Assembly (NCBI GenBank): GCA_030848705.1
Contig: CM061244.1
Coordinates: forward strand, 51,935,190 to 51,999,189
DNA: 64,000 nt
Direction: 5' to 3'
Origin: Heracleum sosnowskyi
Taxonomy: Eukaryota; Streptophyta; Magnoliopsida; Apiales; Apiaceae
Shown here: piece after piece, positions 18,546 through 28,257 of the stretch
How the letters are laid out: each line of letters opens with the position of its first letter
Numbering within the stretch: the first letter of the stretch is position 1
Notes under the pieces: model-generated
The model's database searches: none
What the model saw: only the letters and a program-made list of their open reading frames with translations
Told to the model about the DNA's origin: nothing
Made by a program: the position numbers and the translations under genes

Positions 18546-21500
18546 GTATAATAGAGAGCACACTTATCTTGGACAGTGGATGCTCAGGACATATGACTGG
18601 AAATAAAGCCCCGCTATCAGACTTTAAGGAGAAGGCTGGCCCAAAGGTTTCCTATGGAGATGGCAACATAGGACACACTCTGGGATATGGCAATATCAAT
18701 CTTGGAAGTGTCATCATCACGAATGTAGCTCTAGTCTCAGGACTCAAGCATAATCTGTTATCTATGAGTCAAATCTGTGACAGAGGAAACCATGTAGATT
18801 TTCATAGTGAATACTGTGAAGTCATCAGTAAATCTACTGGAAAGGTTGTTCTAGTTGGACACAGGCATAACAACATTTATGAAGCAAGTTTGGTAACAAA
18901 CTCTGATGGAAAAACAGTGTGTCTGACTGCAAGAATGTCAAATGAAGAGAGTTGGAATTGGCACAAGAAGCTCTCTCATCTCAATTTGAACAACATAAAT
19001 GAACTTATAAGAAAGGATCTTGTAAGGGGACTTCCAAAATCAATACTCAGTCTAGATGGCTTATGTGATTCTTGTCAAAAAGCCAAGCAAAGGAAGTCAT
19101 CTTTCAAGAGCAAATCTGAATCTTCAGTAGTGGAACCTTATCATCTTCTACATGTTGATCTCTTTGGACCAGTGAATGTGATGTCCATGGGCAGAAAGAA
19201 ATATGCTCTAGTAATTGTTGATGAATATACTAGATATACATGGGTGTATTTCTTGTCAAAGAAGGATGAAACTGCTCAAACTCTGATGGATCATGTAAAT
19301 CTACTGGACAAAGGATCACAGCACAAAGTCAAAATTATAAGGAGTGATAATGGAACTGAATTCAGAAACTCAATCATGGAAGCTTTCTGCAAGGAAAGAG
19401 GAGTGAAACAAGAATTTTCTGCACCTGGAACTCCACAGCAAAATGGTGTAGTTGAAAGGAAGAACAGAACTTTAATTGAAGCAGCCAGAACTATGCTTGA
19501 TGAAGCAAAATTACCAACATACTTCTGGGCAGAAGCTGTTCAAACTGCTTGTTTTACTCAAAATGCAACATTGATCAACAAGCATGGGAAAACACCATAT
19601 GAGATGGTGAAAAATAAGAAGCCAAATTTGAAATATTTTCATATATTTGGATGCAAATGCTTTGTGTTGAAGACTCATCCTGAACAGTTGACAAAGTTCG
19701 AGTTAAAAGCTGATGAAGGAATCTTTGTTGGCTATCCATTATCAACAAAAGCATTCAGAGTTTACAATCTAAGAACTAAGGTGATCATGGAATCCATACA
19801 TGTGTCATTTGATGACAAGAAAATAATTGGACTTGAAGACAATGATGGATATGATCAACTACGTTTTGAAAATGAAGATCTATTCTGTGATGATATAAAC
19901 TCTGATGAAGCAGGTTTGACAAACTCTGACGAAGCATACTCTGAACCTCTACTGGTAAATACTGGAGAAACTGGAAATTCTCAAATTGAACAAAATAGAG
20001 AACCAGTTGAGGGGGAGCGTGAAGAAGCTCAACAAGACACAGCAAGTGAGTCAGTTGAGGAAACTGATTCAAACTCTGACAGTTCAAACTCTGAACCATC
20101 CAATTCAGGGGGAGCCTCAGATAATGCAGAAAATCAAAATATGAATCAGGAGAGCATGGATCAAGGGGGAGGATCCAATAATGATGCAAGAAACCACTTA
20201 CCAACAACAAGAAAGTGGACACAGGCACACACACCTGATCTCATAATTGGAGATCCTGATGCTAGTGTGAGAACTAGAAGTGCAACAAATAATGAGTGTC
20301 TGTATCATGCTTTCTTGTCTCAAACAGAACCAAAGAAAGTGGAGGAAGCTCTTCAAGATGCAAACTGGATAACAGCAATGCAAGAAGAGTTAAATGAATT
20401 TGAAAGAAATGAAGTCTGGACACTTGTACCTAGACCAAAGAATAGATCAATTGTAGGTACAAAGTGGGTTTTCAGAAACAAGACTGACAGTGAAGGTGTG
20501 ATTACAAGAAACAAGGCTAGACTTGTGGCTAAAGGTTATTCACAACAGGAAGGAATTGACTATGATGAAACCTTTGCTCCAGTTGCAAGATTGGAGGCCA
20601 TAAGAATTTTTCTGGCCTATGCTGCACACAAGAAGTTTAAAGTCTTTCAGATGGATGTAAAAAGTGCTTTTCTCAATGGGAAGCTTGAAGAAGAAGTGTT
20701 TGTTGAACAACCACCAGGATTTGTAGATCCCAAGCATCCAGATTATGTCTACAGGCTTGACAAGGCATTATATGGACTAAAGCAAGCACCAAGAGCATGG
20801 TATGAAACTCTTGCTCAATTTCTTTTAGAAAGTGGGTTCTCAAGAGGTACAATTGATAAAACTTTGTTTTATTTCAATTCTGGTGATGATTTGCTTTTAG
20901 TTCAAATTTATGTAGATGATATTATTTTTGGATCTACTAATGACAAACTTTGTAAGAAGTTTGCAAAGCTTATGCAATCCAGGTACCAAATGAGCATGAT
21001 GGGAGAGCTTAGTTACTTTCTAGGCTTACAGGTCAAGCAAACAGATGATGGTATTTTTATCAATCAAGCAAAGTATACCAGAAATCTTCTAAAGAAATTT
21101 GGTATGCTTGATAGTTCATCTGCTCCAACTCCCATGGCTACTGCAACAAAGCTAGACAAAGACACATGAGCCTTAGTAGATATGACAAACTACAGAGGAA
21201 TGATAGGGTCTTTACTGTATCTTACTGCAAGTAGACCTGATATCATGTATGTAACATGTCTTTGTGCAAGATTTCAAGCAGATCCCAGAGAGCCTCATCT
21301 AACAGCTGTAAAAAGGATTTTCAAATATCTCAAAGGAACCATAACCTTGGGTTTGTGGTATCCTAGAGAATCAGAGTTTAAGCTAATTGGTTACTCTGAT
21401 GCAGATTTTGCAGGCTGTAAGATAGACAGAAAAAGTACAAGTGGAAGCTGTCAATTCTTAGGTGACAGATTGGTTTCTTGGTATAGCAAGAAATAGAAGT

Positions 21501-21853
21501 CAATTTCTACATCCACAGCAGAAGCAGAGTATATAGCAGCTGGTAGCTGTTGTGCACAGATTTTATGGATGAAGAATCAATTGCTGGATTATGGGTTAAG
21601 GTACTCTAAAATACCTATTTTCTGTGATAACCAAAGTGCTATTGCTATGACAGGTAATCCAGTACAGCACTCCATGACCAAGCACATCAGCATAAGGTAT
21701 CATTTTATCAGAGAACATGTGGAAGAAGGGAACATTGAGCTTCATTTTGTGTCTACAGACCAACAACTTGCAGATATCTTCACCAAACCTTTGAGTGAAG
21801 CTACTTTTACAAGATTGGTAAATGAACTTGGAATGATCTCTGGTTCTGACTAG
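18539..21853 (+). pseudogene. pol: Copia pol: protease, integrase, RT, RNase H with two nonsense codons (element C)
   Basis: One frame in register from 18539 to TAG 21851, broken only by TGA at 21167 and TAG at 21494. Order: protease with LDSGCSGHMTG at the start; integrase with the HHCC finger (WHKKLSHLN ... CDSCQKAK) and catalytic HVDLFGPV, IRSDNGTEF and PQQNGVVERKN; an acidic Ser/Asn/Asp linker (about 19880-20190) carrying three GGGGGAG runs; RT with MDVKSAFLNG and YVDD at 20909-20920; RNase H with YSDADFAG and QLADIFTKPL. The TAG fits a CAG-to-TAG transition (KKQKS is usual). Frame is +1 relative to gag. Confidence 0.9.
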
Positions 21854-23323
21854 AGATACGGGTTAGACTCAAAAACTATACATGCTTGCTTTTTATGTTC
21901 ATGATTTCTTACATGTGTTAACTGTTATGTGCACCAGCCTGTTAAACTCTGATGGTAAACTCTGACAGTTAAATTCTGTCAGTAAACTCTGTGAAGTGTC
22001 AGTCATACTCTGTCGGTTAAACTCTGATGCTAAACTCTGTTAGTCATAAACTGTTGGTCATACTCTGATAGTTACAGTCTAATGCTATACTCTGATTGTA
22101 ATTTTGTCTGAAACATATGGACCAATGAAGAAATTTGTATGAAGCATAATTCTCAGTAAGTAATTATGAATCCTTAAGAGTTGTATAGATTCTGATCTCA
22201 AACATGTGCAGTAAGTTAACACAGCATGATACTGTCTCTGTATTTATACCATCTCTTAGTTTATTAATCCTATACACTGAGTTTGTATTAGCTGTTTGCA
22301 TTTTCTCTCATAAATTAATTGTATTAACTGATGAAAAGTCTAAACTCTGATTATTAATTGCAAATAATTCACCCTCAAATCAAAAGATGCCAAACAGAGC
22401 ACACATTCCTTTGAGATCATGTTGAGCCTAGGAAGATCCAGGAACTTATTGTATGAAATAAGGGCTGAAATCTTTGATTTTTGGTGACTAGTGCCAACCA
22501 CTGATTACTGGAAAAATAAAAAATAAAAAATAAATAAAAATAAAAAAAATATATAAAGAAAGGGGGTGAAAAACAAAAGATATATCCAAATGAAAGGATA
22601 TCAGTATACAGAGTTTAGATATAAAATCAGATTTTATGTTATACATGAGAGTTTAGGCAACCAGTTTTTACTGCTTTAGTTTGTGGATTTTATGCACTTT
22701 GAGATGATCTAAATATTGATTTCGGTAAACTCTGCTATTGCACACACATATTTTCACACCTGTACAGATTGAGAAAAGAGTTTATTGACAAAGAAGGACA
22801 AATGGTAAACACTGATGTATTGTGTGACATATGCCGAGGTAACTTTGTTTTAATCTCTGATGGTTAAAATAATTTCTTTGTTTCAGACATTTTATAATTT
22901 TGAGATTAGACATTTGTTTTGAAAATTTAAAAAGAGTATGATTGGAAAGTTGTTCAAGAATGTTTTAAACAGAGGAGAGAGGTTAATTGCATAGAAAAGT
23001 GTAACAGGCGGTAATTATTGCTGTTTTTACTGCGCATGCGTATTGGAAACTGTCAATTATTTGCTGTCAGTAACTGCATGTGTGACACGTGTCCCATTCA
23101 CATGATTACAGGAGTAAGACAGTTGTGTATTAATGATTAAAAAACTCTTCAGTTTTTAATCTTTAATTTTCTTTTAAATACAATACACACATCTTCAGTT
23201 AAACTTTTCACATCTTACTCATACACATCTATTATCACACACACATAGTCACAAACACCTTTCTACACATAAACTCTGTTAAACTTTCGCATCAATTACT
23301 TGTTCTTTCTTCAAAATCTTCTA
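21854..23323 (+). promoter_or_regulatory. Spacer between pol and env-like ORF of C: motif cluster, A-rich tract, possible internal promoter
   Basis: 1.47 kb without coding. 21940-22105 is packed with the family motif (AAACTCTGA or close variants, about nine copies). 22510-22560 is an A/T simple repeat, and 22556-22575 is a purine tract (AAAGAAAGGGGGTGAAAAAC). A TGACACGTGTC palindrome containing a CACGTG G-box lies at 23083-23093. TTTTAAATAC at about 23174 could be a TATA box about 150 nt before the ATG at 23324. A separate transcript for the ORF is inferred, not shown. Confidence 0.45.
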
Positions 23324-26300
23324 ATGGCAACCACAGCTTTCGTTTCGTCTGGGTTAGAGTTCGTTCCAAACAACTATACCGCACCACTAAACACTGCAAA
23401 CGCACCAGAAGCATTTCATATGATTCAAAAGTTTCTTGCTCAGTCAGCGATTGGGCGTGCTTTAGTTGAACCAGCCAAACTTTCTGGTTTCCAAATCAAG
23501 GCGTTCTGGGAGTCAGGGGTTTATGATGATGGTGGTGAAACTGGGAACCCATCCATAATCTTTGAGTTTGAAGAAACAGAGTATGTTATTACTGCTGGTA
23601 CTATTCGAGCTGCAATGGGGTTTCCTGAGTATCCTTCCTACACTGTTGGAATGGGTGATGAGGATTTAATACGAATGATGCGAGAGATTGGTTACTCTGG
23701 GCCATTGACAAAGATTGAGCAACTCAAAAGGCCGTTTCTGCGCAAGGAATGGAGTTTCTTCTTCGATTGCATCACGAGGACATTTGGAAAGAAATGCACA
23801 AATTGGGATGCTATTCCCACAGACAGTCTGCAAATCGGGTATTCTTTATTATATGATAATCATTTTGATTTTGCACGACTTGTTTTGACTAACTTAGGGG
23901 AGAAGATGACAGAGAATAGAGGAGTTGTTTATTTTTCTAGATTCTGTCAGCTTTTGTTTTCTTATTGTGTTGAAGGAGTAAATGTAGTTGAAGCAGATGT
24001 TTCTTGTTTTAAATTACATAAGAGGGTATTTACTGATCTAGTAAATAAAGATGTTAAGAAAGGAGTTGTTGGAGACTTGTTGCTACCTGCCTCAATGCAA
24101 CAGTTTTTAAATGCTCAAGTCAATTCATCAACTCAAGAAGTACCTTCTTTAATTTCTGTTACTCCTGCAAGAGGTGGTAGAACTAAGCATATGGGTTCTA
24201 AGCCAGCTAGGATTTCTAAACCATCTTCTGAAGCTGAACCTTCTGTGTCTCCATCACAAAGGTTAAAGAAGTCCAAAACCAGAGCATTTAAAAGAAAAGT
24301 AAGGGCACAAAGACCTTGTTCTGAAGAAGCAAGAGTATCTGCTAGTGAAGATGAAGCAGAGGATTCTCAAACTCTGAGAAAAAGAAGAAAGCTTGTAGCC
24401 ACTTATCTTTTTGATGAGGAGGAAGAAGCTGAATTGCCTGTAACCTCTGAAGTGGTAATTCAGGAAGCTGTTCTAAGGGAAACTACTAAGCTCTCAGAGG
24501 ATAGAGCAAATCTTGATGAATCTGAAGCTCCTGCATCAGAGAATGAGGAGATTGTGACTGAAACTGTTCCTCAAGATACTCCTGCAATGGTTGTTGAGGA
24601 GGATATTCTAAATGCTAATGAGGACAGAGTGTTTGTAAACACTGAAGCTCATGAAGTATTTGTTCAGGAGGATGCTGCAAATACTGAAGCTGTCAATCTA
24701 GACAGGATAAATACTGATGCTAATATGATGGATTTGGATATAGAAGCTCCTACATCAATGGCTAATGATGTAGTTGAGGAAGCTGCTACTCATTCTGATA
24801 GCAGAGTTTTTGATTTTCAAGCACACACCTCTATACATTCTGATCATTATACAGAGGGTGTGGAAGCTGATCAAGTAACTGATCAGATAGAAGAATCTCT
24901 GGCCACTCACACTGAAATTATTTCTTGTGATCTTGACAAAGGTGAGGAGGTTAATCAGATGATAAAGGTCACAGAGACAATTCTTGATGAAGGTGTGATA
25001 GAAAAAGAGGCTGCTGATGAGCTAAACTCTGAGAATATTATTCTTGAAGCTTTGCAACAATTTGTTGTTGAGATTGTTCAAAGAGAAGCAGAGGTTTTTG
25101 CTCAGGTTCACTCTGATATTCCTGAAGCTGTAGAAGAGGAGAAAATTGATGAAGCTGCACAGTTTACTGCTGAAAATATTCTTACTGAAAATGAAGCAGA
25201 CAATAATGAAGACGCTGGAAATGATGCTGAGGGTTCTCATTCACACCCTAGTATTCAAGTTTCATTGGCTGATGATGTCAATAGTGATGAAGCAAGGGAA
25301 GTCAATAGACAGACAAATGAGCATTTCCAGAATATGTACTACAACAAATGGGCTGATGCAGATTGTGTCTTCTCAGCACAAAGGGCTGCAGATTTTCTAT
25401 CTGATTCTGTCAAGAAGATCTCAAATACTGATGTACTTACAAGCTTACAGGCAACTGTTGTTCAAGTCAAATCTCTTAATAATAGATTTGATGAGAGTCA
25501 ACAAATGCTTACAAATCTAAGGAATGAAGTCAGTATGAAGGATCTTACTTTCAAGTCTGACAGAACTTATTATTATGCTATGCTCAAGCAGCAAGCCAAG
25601 GATTCTGAGGAAATCAAGAAGAGGCTTGGGAAAGTTGAGGAAAATCAGAATGCAATGTCTACTCAACTGAATTCCATTTCTACTGCCATTGAATTGCTGA
25701 CATCAGTACTACTTTCTGATGATGTCAAAAAGGGGGAGAGTGTACCTAAAGACAAATGCAAAGACACTCAAGCTCTGAGACGGAGGGATGATTCTACTGA
25801 TGGGGGAAGCAAAGAAAATAAAAGAAAGATTTTTGCTCAAAGGCAAAGCAGGACAAGAGTAAACTCTGATAGACAAACAAACTCTGACAAGATAAACTCT
25901 GGTGGCAAATCTACTTCAAAACTCAAGAGTTTAGTTGTTTCAACTAATCCATCTACTGATGAAGAGATTGCTGCTAAAATATTCATGAAAGAGCATGGAA
26001 AGAATGTTACTATTGAAGATATCCAGGCTGAAGAGCAAATGCTTGCTGAGGAACACAAGAAAAATCTTGAAGCTGGAATCTATAAGAAAAAGGAAATCAA
26101 GGCTCCTAGAAAGAAAGAAGTTGGTATTTCTATCAAAGAGAATACACAACAGAGTATACAATATACAAGGAGACCTGTGATTGGAAACTCTGATAAGGGT
26201 AAAGGCATAATGATTGAAGAGCCTAACCTGAAAAAGAAGAATTATTCAACCTCTGACATTGCTCAAGTTGAAACAAGATTAGCAAAATCAACCTCTGACG

Positions 26301-27139
26301 CTGCTCAAGTTGATGTTACTACTAAAGTTATGACAACCTCTGACGTTGCTCAAGTTGTACAGAAATCTACACAACTTCCAGGATTCAGCAAACCAAAACT
26401 TCTTGAAGATTTAAAGCTTGAAGCTGTGAATTTCTCAGAAACCAGAACAGTATTGGGAAAAGAAGCCTTTGATAAATCTGGACTGGGTTCACACAGAGAG
26501 AGAAGGACTAATAACAGATCTCAAGACAAGTTTTCATTGGCAGAATCTGGAGTTGGAATTACTCAAGAAGGCCTTGACAAACTAGAATCTGTACAGATGA
26601 TTTTTCATAAAGGAATCAAAAAGGAATTCTTGTTATATTTTATGGCTGATGGCAGAGTGTATAGAGTTGGTGAATTTGATATTCAGTTAAAACTCTGGGA
26701 AGAGCTAGAGTATGTTCTATATCTATTTGAAGTAAAGAATAGAAGTACTTATGATGCTGCTCGAGTTTTGAAGGAAAGGATGATGAAATCCAAAGTTTTG
26801 AGTGGAGCTGGAGTATCAAGTGCATACATTCCTAAATACAGAGATGCACATGGAAAGTTGGTAGAAATGAAAAGGAATAGTGCTAGGTTCAGAACTGCAC
26901 TAAATAAAAAGGTTCTTGAGTTCAATCTAGAGTCTGATAAACCTTTTTATATCAGACTTGGAAATGAAATGGACAAAAACAGCATATATTCTCTGAGAGC
27001 TGCAATTTATCAGACTGGAGAATTTGATCCAGAGTTGAAAGAAGTGAAGAAGATCATGGTGGAAGAGCTAGAAAGAGCTGAAAAGAAATTGCTATCAGAC
27101 TATATCAGGACAGTGCCTGATATTCAAGAAATCAAGTAA
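23324..27139 (+). CDS. env-like third ORF of SIRE-type element C (1271 residues)
   Basis: Intact ORF from ATG 23324 to TAA 27137. The N-terminal globular module (about residues 1-260) has FEETEYVITAGTIRAAMGFP and SLQIGYSLLYDNHFDFARLVL, shared with the extra ORFs of B, F, G and, more weakly, D. Next come basic NLS-like clusters (RLKKSKTRAFKRK, LRKRRK), a long acidic low-complexity region (about 360-670), a coiled coil (about 700-795), a DVKKGES motif near residue 799 encoded by AAAAAGGGGGAGAG, and a distinct C-terminal domain (about 1090-1271; KEFLLYFMADGRVYRV, SLRAAIYQTG). No signal peptide or membrane helix is visible. A nuclear or nucleic-acid-linked role fits the composition better than an envelope glycoprotein. 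It is the only intact long copy here. Confidence 0.85.
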   Translation: MATTAFVSSGLEFVPNNYTAPLNTANAPEAFHMIQKFLAQSAIGRALVEPAKLSGFQIKAFWESGVYDDGGETGNPSIIFEFEETEYVITAGTIRAAMGFPEYPSYTVGMGDEDLIRMMREIGYSGPLTKIEQLKRPFLRKEWSFFFDCITRTFGKKCTNWDAIPTDSLQIGYSLLYDNHFDFARLVLTNLGEKMTENRGVVYFSRFCQLLFSYCVEGVNVVEADVSCFKLHKRVFTDLVNKDVKKGVVGDLLLPASMQQFLNAQVNSSTQEVPSLISVTPARGGRTKHMGSKPARISKPSSEAEPSVSPSQRLKKSKTRAFKRKVRAQRPCSEEARVSASEDEAEDSQTLRKRRKLVATYLFDEEEEAELPVTSEVVIQEAVLRETTKLSEDRANLDESEAPASENEEIVTETVPQDTPAMVVEEDILNANEDRVFVNTEAHEVFVQEDAANTEAVNLDRINTDANMMDLDIEAPTSMANDVVEEAATHSDSRVFDFQAHTSIHSDHYTEGVEADQVTDQIEESLATHTEIISCDLDKGEEVNQMIKVTETILDEGVIEKEAADELNSENIILEALQQFVVEIVQREAEVFAQVHSDIPEAVEEEKIDEAAQFTAENILTENEADNNEDAGNDAEGSHSHPSIQVSLADDVNSDEAREVNRQTNEHFQNMYYNKWADADCVFSAQRAADFLSDSVKKISNTDVLTSLQATVVQVKSLNNRFDESQQMLTNLRNEVSMKDLTFKSDRTYYYAMLKQQAKDSEEIKKRLGKVEENQNAMSTQLNSISTAIELLTSVLLSDDVKKGESVPKDKCKDTQALRRRDDSTDGGSKENKRKIFAQRQSRTRVNSDRQTNSDKINSGGKSTSKLKSLVVSTNPSTDEEIAAKIFMKEHGKNVTIEDIQAEEQMLAEEHKKNLEAGIYKKKEIKAPRKKEVGISIKENTQQSIQYTRRPVIGNSDKGKGIMIEEPNLKKKNYSTSDIAQVETRLAKSTSDAAQVDVTTKVMTTSDVAQVVQKSTQLPGFSKPKLLEDLKLEAVNFSETRTVLGKEAFDKSGLGSHRERRTNNRSQDKFSLAESGVGITQEGLDKLESVQMIFHKGIKKEFLLYFMADGRVYRVGEFDIQLKLWEELEYVLYLFEVKNRSTYDAARVLKERMMKSKVLSGAGVSSAYIPKYRDAHGKLVEMKRNSARFRTALNKKVLEFNLESDKPFYIRLGNEMDKNSIYSLRAAIYQTGEFDPELKEVKKIMVEELERAEKKLLSDYIRTVPDIQEIK

Positions 27140-27304
27140 AGTCTGATTGTAAGTTTTTAATATATTTTCTATTCTAAGTCAAATTTATACTCTGTTTTAA
27201 ATTAAACTCTGTTATATGTTAAACACTGCATTTGTTAAATGTTTTTGACATCATCAATTATATGTTTAACTTGTACATTTTATTATGAACAAGTTGGGGG
27301 AGAT
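27140..27304 (+). other. 3' UTR and polypurine tract of C
   Basis: Contains TAAACTCTGTT motifs and ends in AAGTTGGGGGAGATTG with GGGGGAG at 27296-27302, two bases before the 3' LTR. This is the plus-strand primer. Confidence 0.9.
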
Positions 27305-27827
27305 TGTTAGATATAATTGCTGACGTTTGTTTATCAGTGTTTAAGCAACAGGTACTGACCAGAGTTTATCAGAAGCCGGTCAGAGTTTATTTAAAGTCTG
27401 ACAGGGTGAAGAGTTTAAAGGAAGCCGGTCAGAGTTTATTTAAAGTCTGACAGGGTGATAGTTGAATTAGCTGTCGGTGCTGAATTGAAGATTCTAGAAG
27501 CAATATATTCTGAAGATGGAAAGAAGCAGAATATATTGATACAGCTAAGGAAACAGAATAGAAGATAAGAAGCAATCCTTAATTGATATAACTTGTATAG
27601 CTAATTTGTAGGAATATCAATTAGATAAGGATTGTGTAACTGTGTACTATATAAACACAGATAGGTTATCCCTAGAAGGGACGTGAACATTGAATATATT
27701 ATTCTTGTAACCTAGTAGCTCTTTGTGATTCATTAACATCACTAAGAGAGAATTATTTAATATAATTCAGTTTCTTGATTGTTATTCTCATAAATACTTG
27801 ATTATATATTGTGTATTCGGCCTAACA
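27305..27827 (+). repeat. 3' LTR of element C
   Basis: 523 bp, TGTTAGATATAA to GGCCTAACA, two differences from the 5' LTR by eye. Confidence 0.95.
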
Positions 27828-28257
27828 GAAAATATCCACCAGAAAATGGCAAAGGCCCAAAACACGACCCGCTACCACTCTAAGCCCACAAAACAAGAAA
27901 TCAGAAATTCCACCAGACGGGGACGCGCGGGCGCGCGCTAGCAAGCGCGGGCGCGCCTGGATTCCTGCCAATGAACGCGCGGGCGTGCGGTATAAGGCGC
28001 GGGCGCGCCTGGCTCTCTGCCAAGATTCCTGCTTTTCTGATTATTAGCCAACTTTCTTGCCACTTTCTTGCCTCCAACATCCCTCAATTCCTGGAGCAAA
28101 AACCACCATTTTAAAGCATAATGACCACCACTTGATCCCATTTAGCTTATCTGCACACAAACACTAAAACTCATCATAACATCACACACTTGAGGCCAAA
28201 ACAACCAATTTAAGCTGATTTTAAGGTGTTCCAAGTAGATATAAAACCGACTTATCA
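27828..28257 (-). repeat. 5' LTR of element D, right part (resumes after C)
   Basis: Starts with GAAAA (27828-27832), C's right target duplication, then matches 6038-6462 of the other LTR, including the GC block (27923-28011). It ends CGACTTATCA at 28257, followed by D's TSD TGTCC. Confidence 0.93.

Larger units (their letters stand above)
15615..27827 (+). mobile_element. Element C: complete Ty1/copia SIRE-like retrotransposon
   Basis: 12.2 kb: LTR (15615-16137), PBS (16140-16151), gag, pol, a 1.5-kb spacer, a 1271-codon env-like ORF, PPT (27296-27302) and LTR (27305-27827). The LTRs are both 523 bp with two differences by eye (near 15838/27528 and 16026/27716). It sits in D's LTR with TSD GAAAA (right 27828-27832; left copy AAAAA). 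Despite its youth, gag has two frameshifts and pol two nonsense codons. Confidence 0.95.
5058..28257 (-). mobile_element. Element D: Ty3/gypsy Athila-lineage retrotransposon (with C nested inside)
   Basis: Complete element in minus orientation: 5' LTR (28257 down to 14635, interrupted by C), PBS (14628-14607), gag (14485-12902), pol (12901-9068), extra ORF (8664-7432), PPT (about 6475-6463) and 3' LTR (6462-5058). The TSD is TGTCC on both sides. Both LTRs are 1405 bp once C and its TSD copy are removed, with about four differences by eye, so the insertion is recent. Athila assignment rests on the protease DLGAS signature, the RT FMDD motif, an Asp-tRNA-like PBS and the ORF after pol. Confidence 0.93.
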
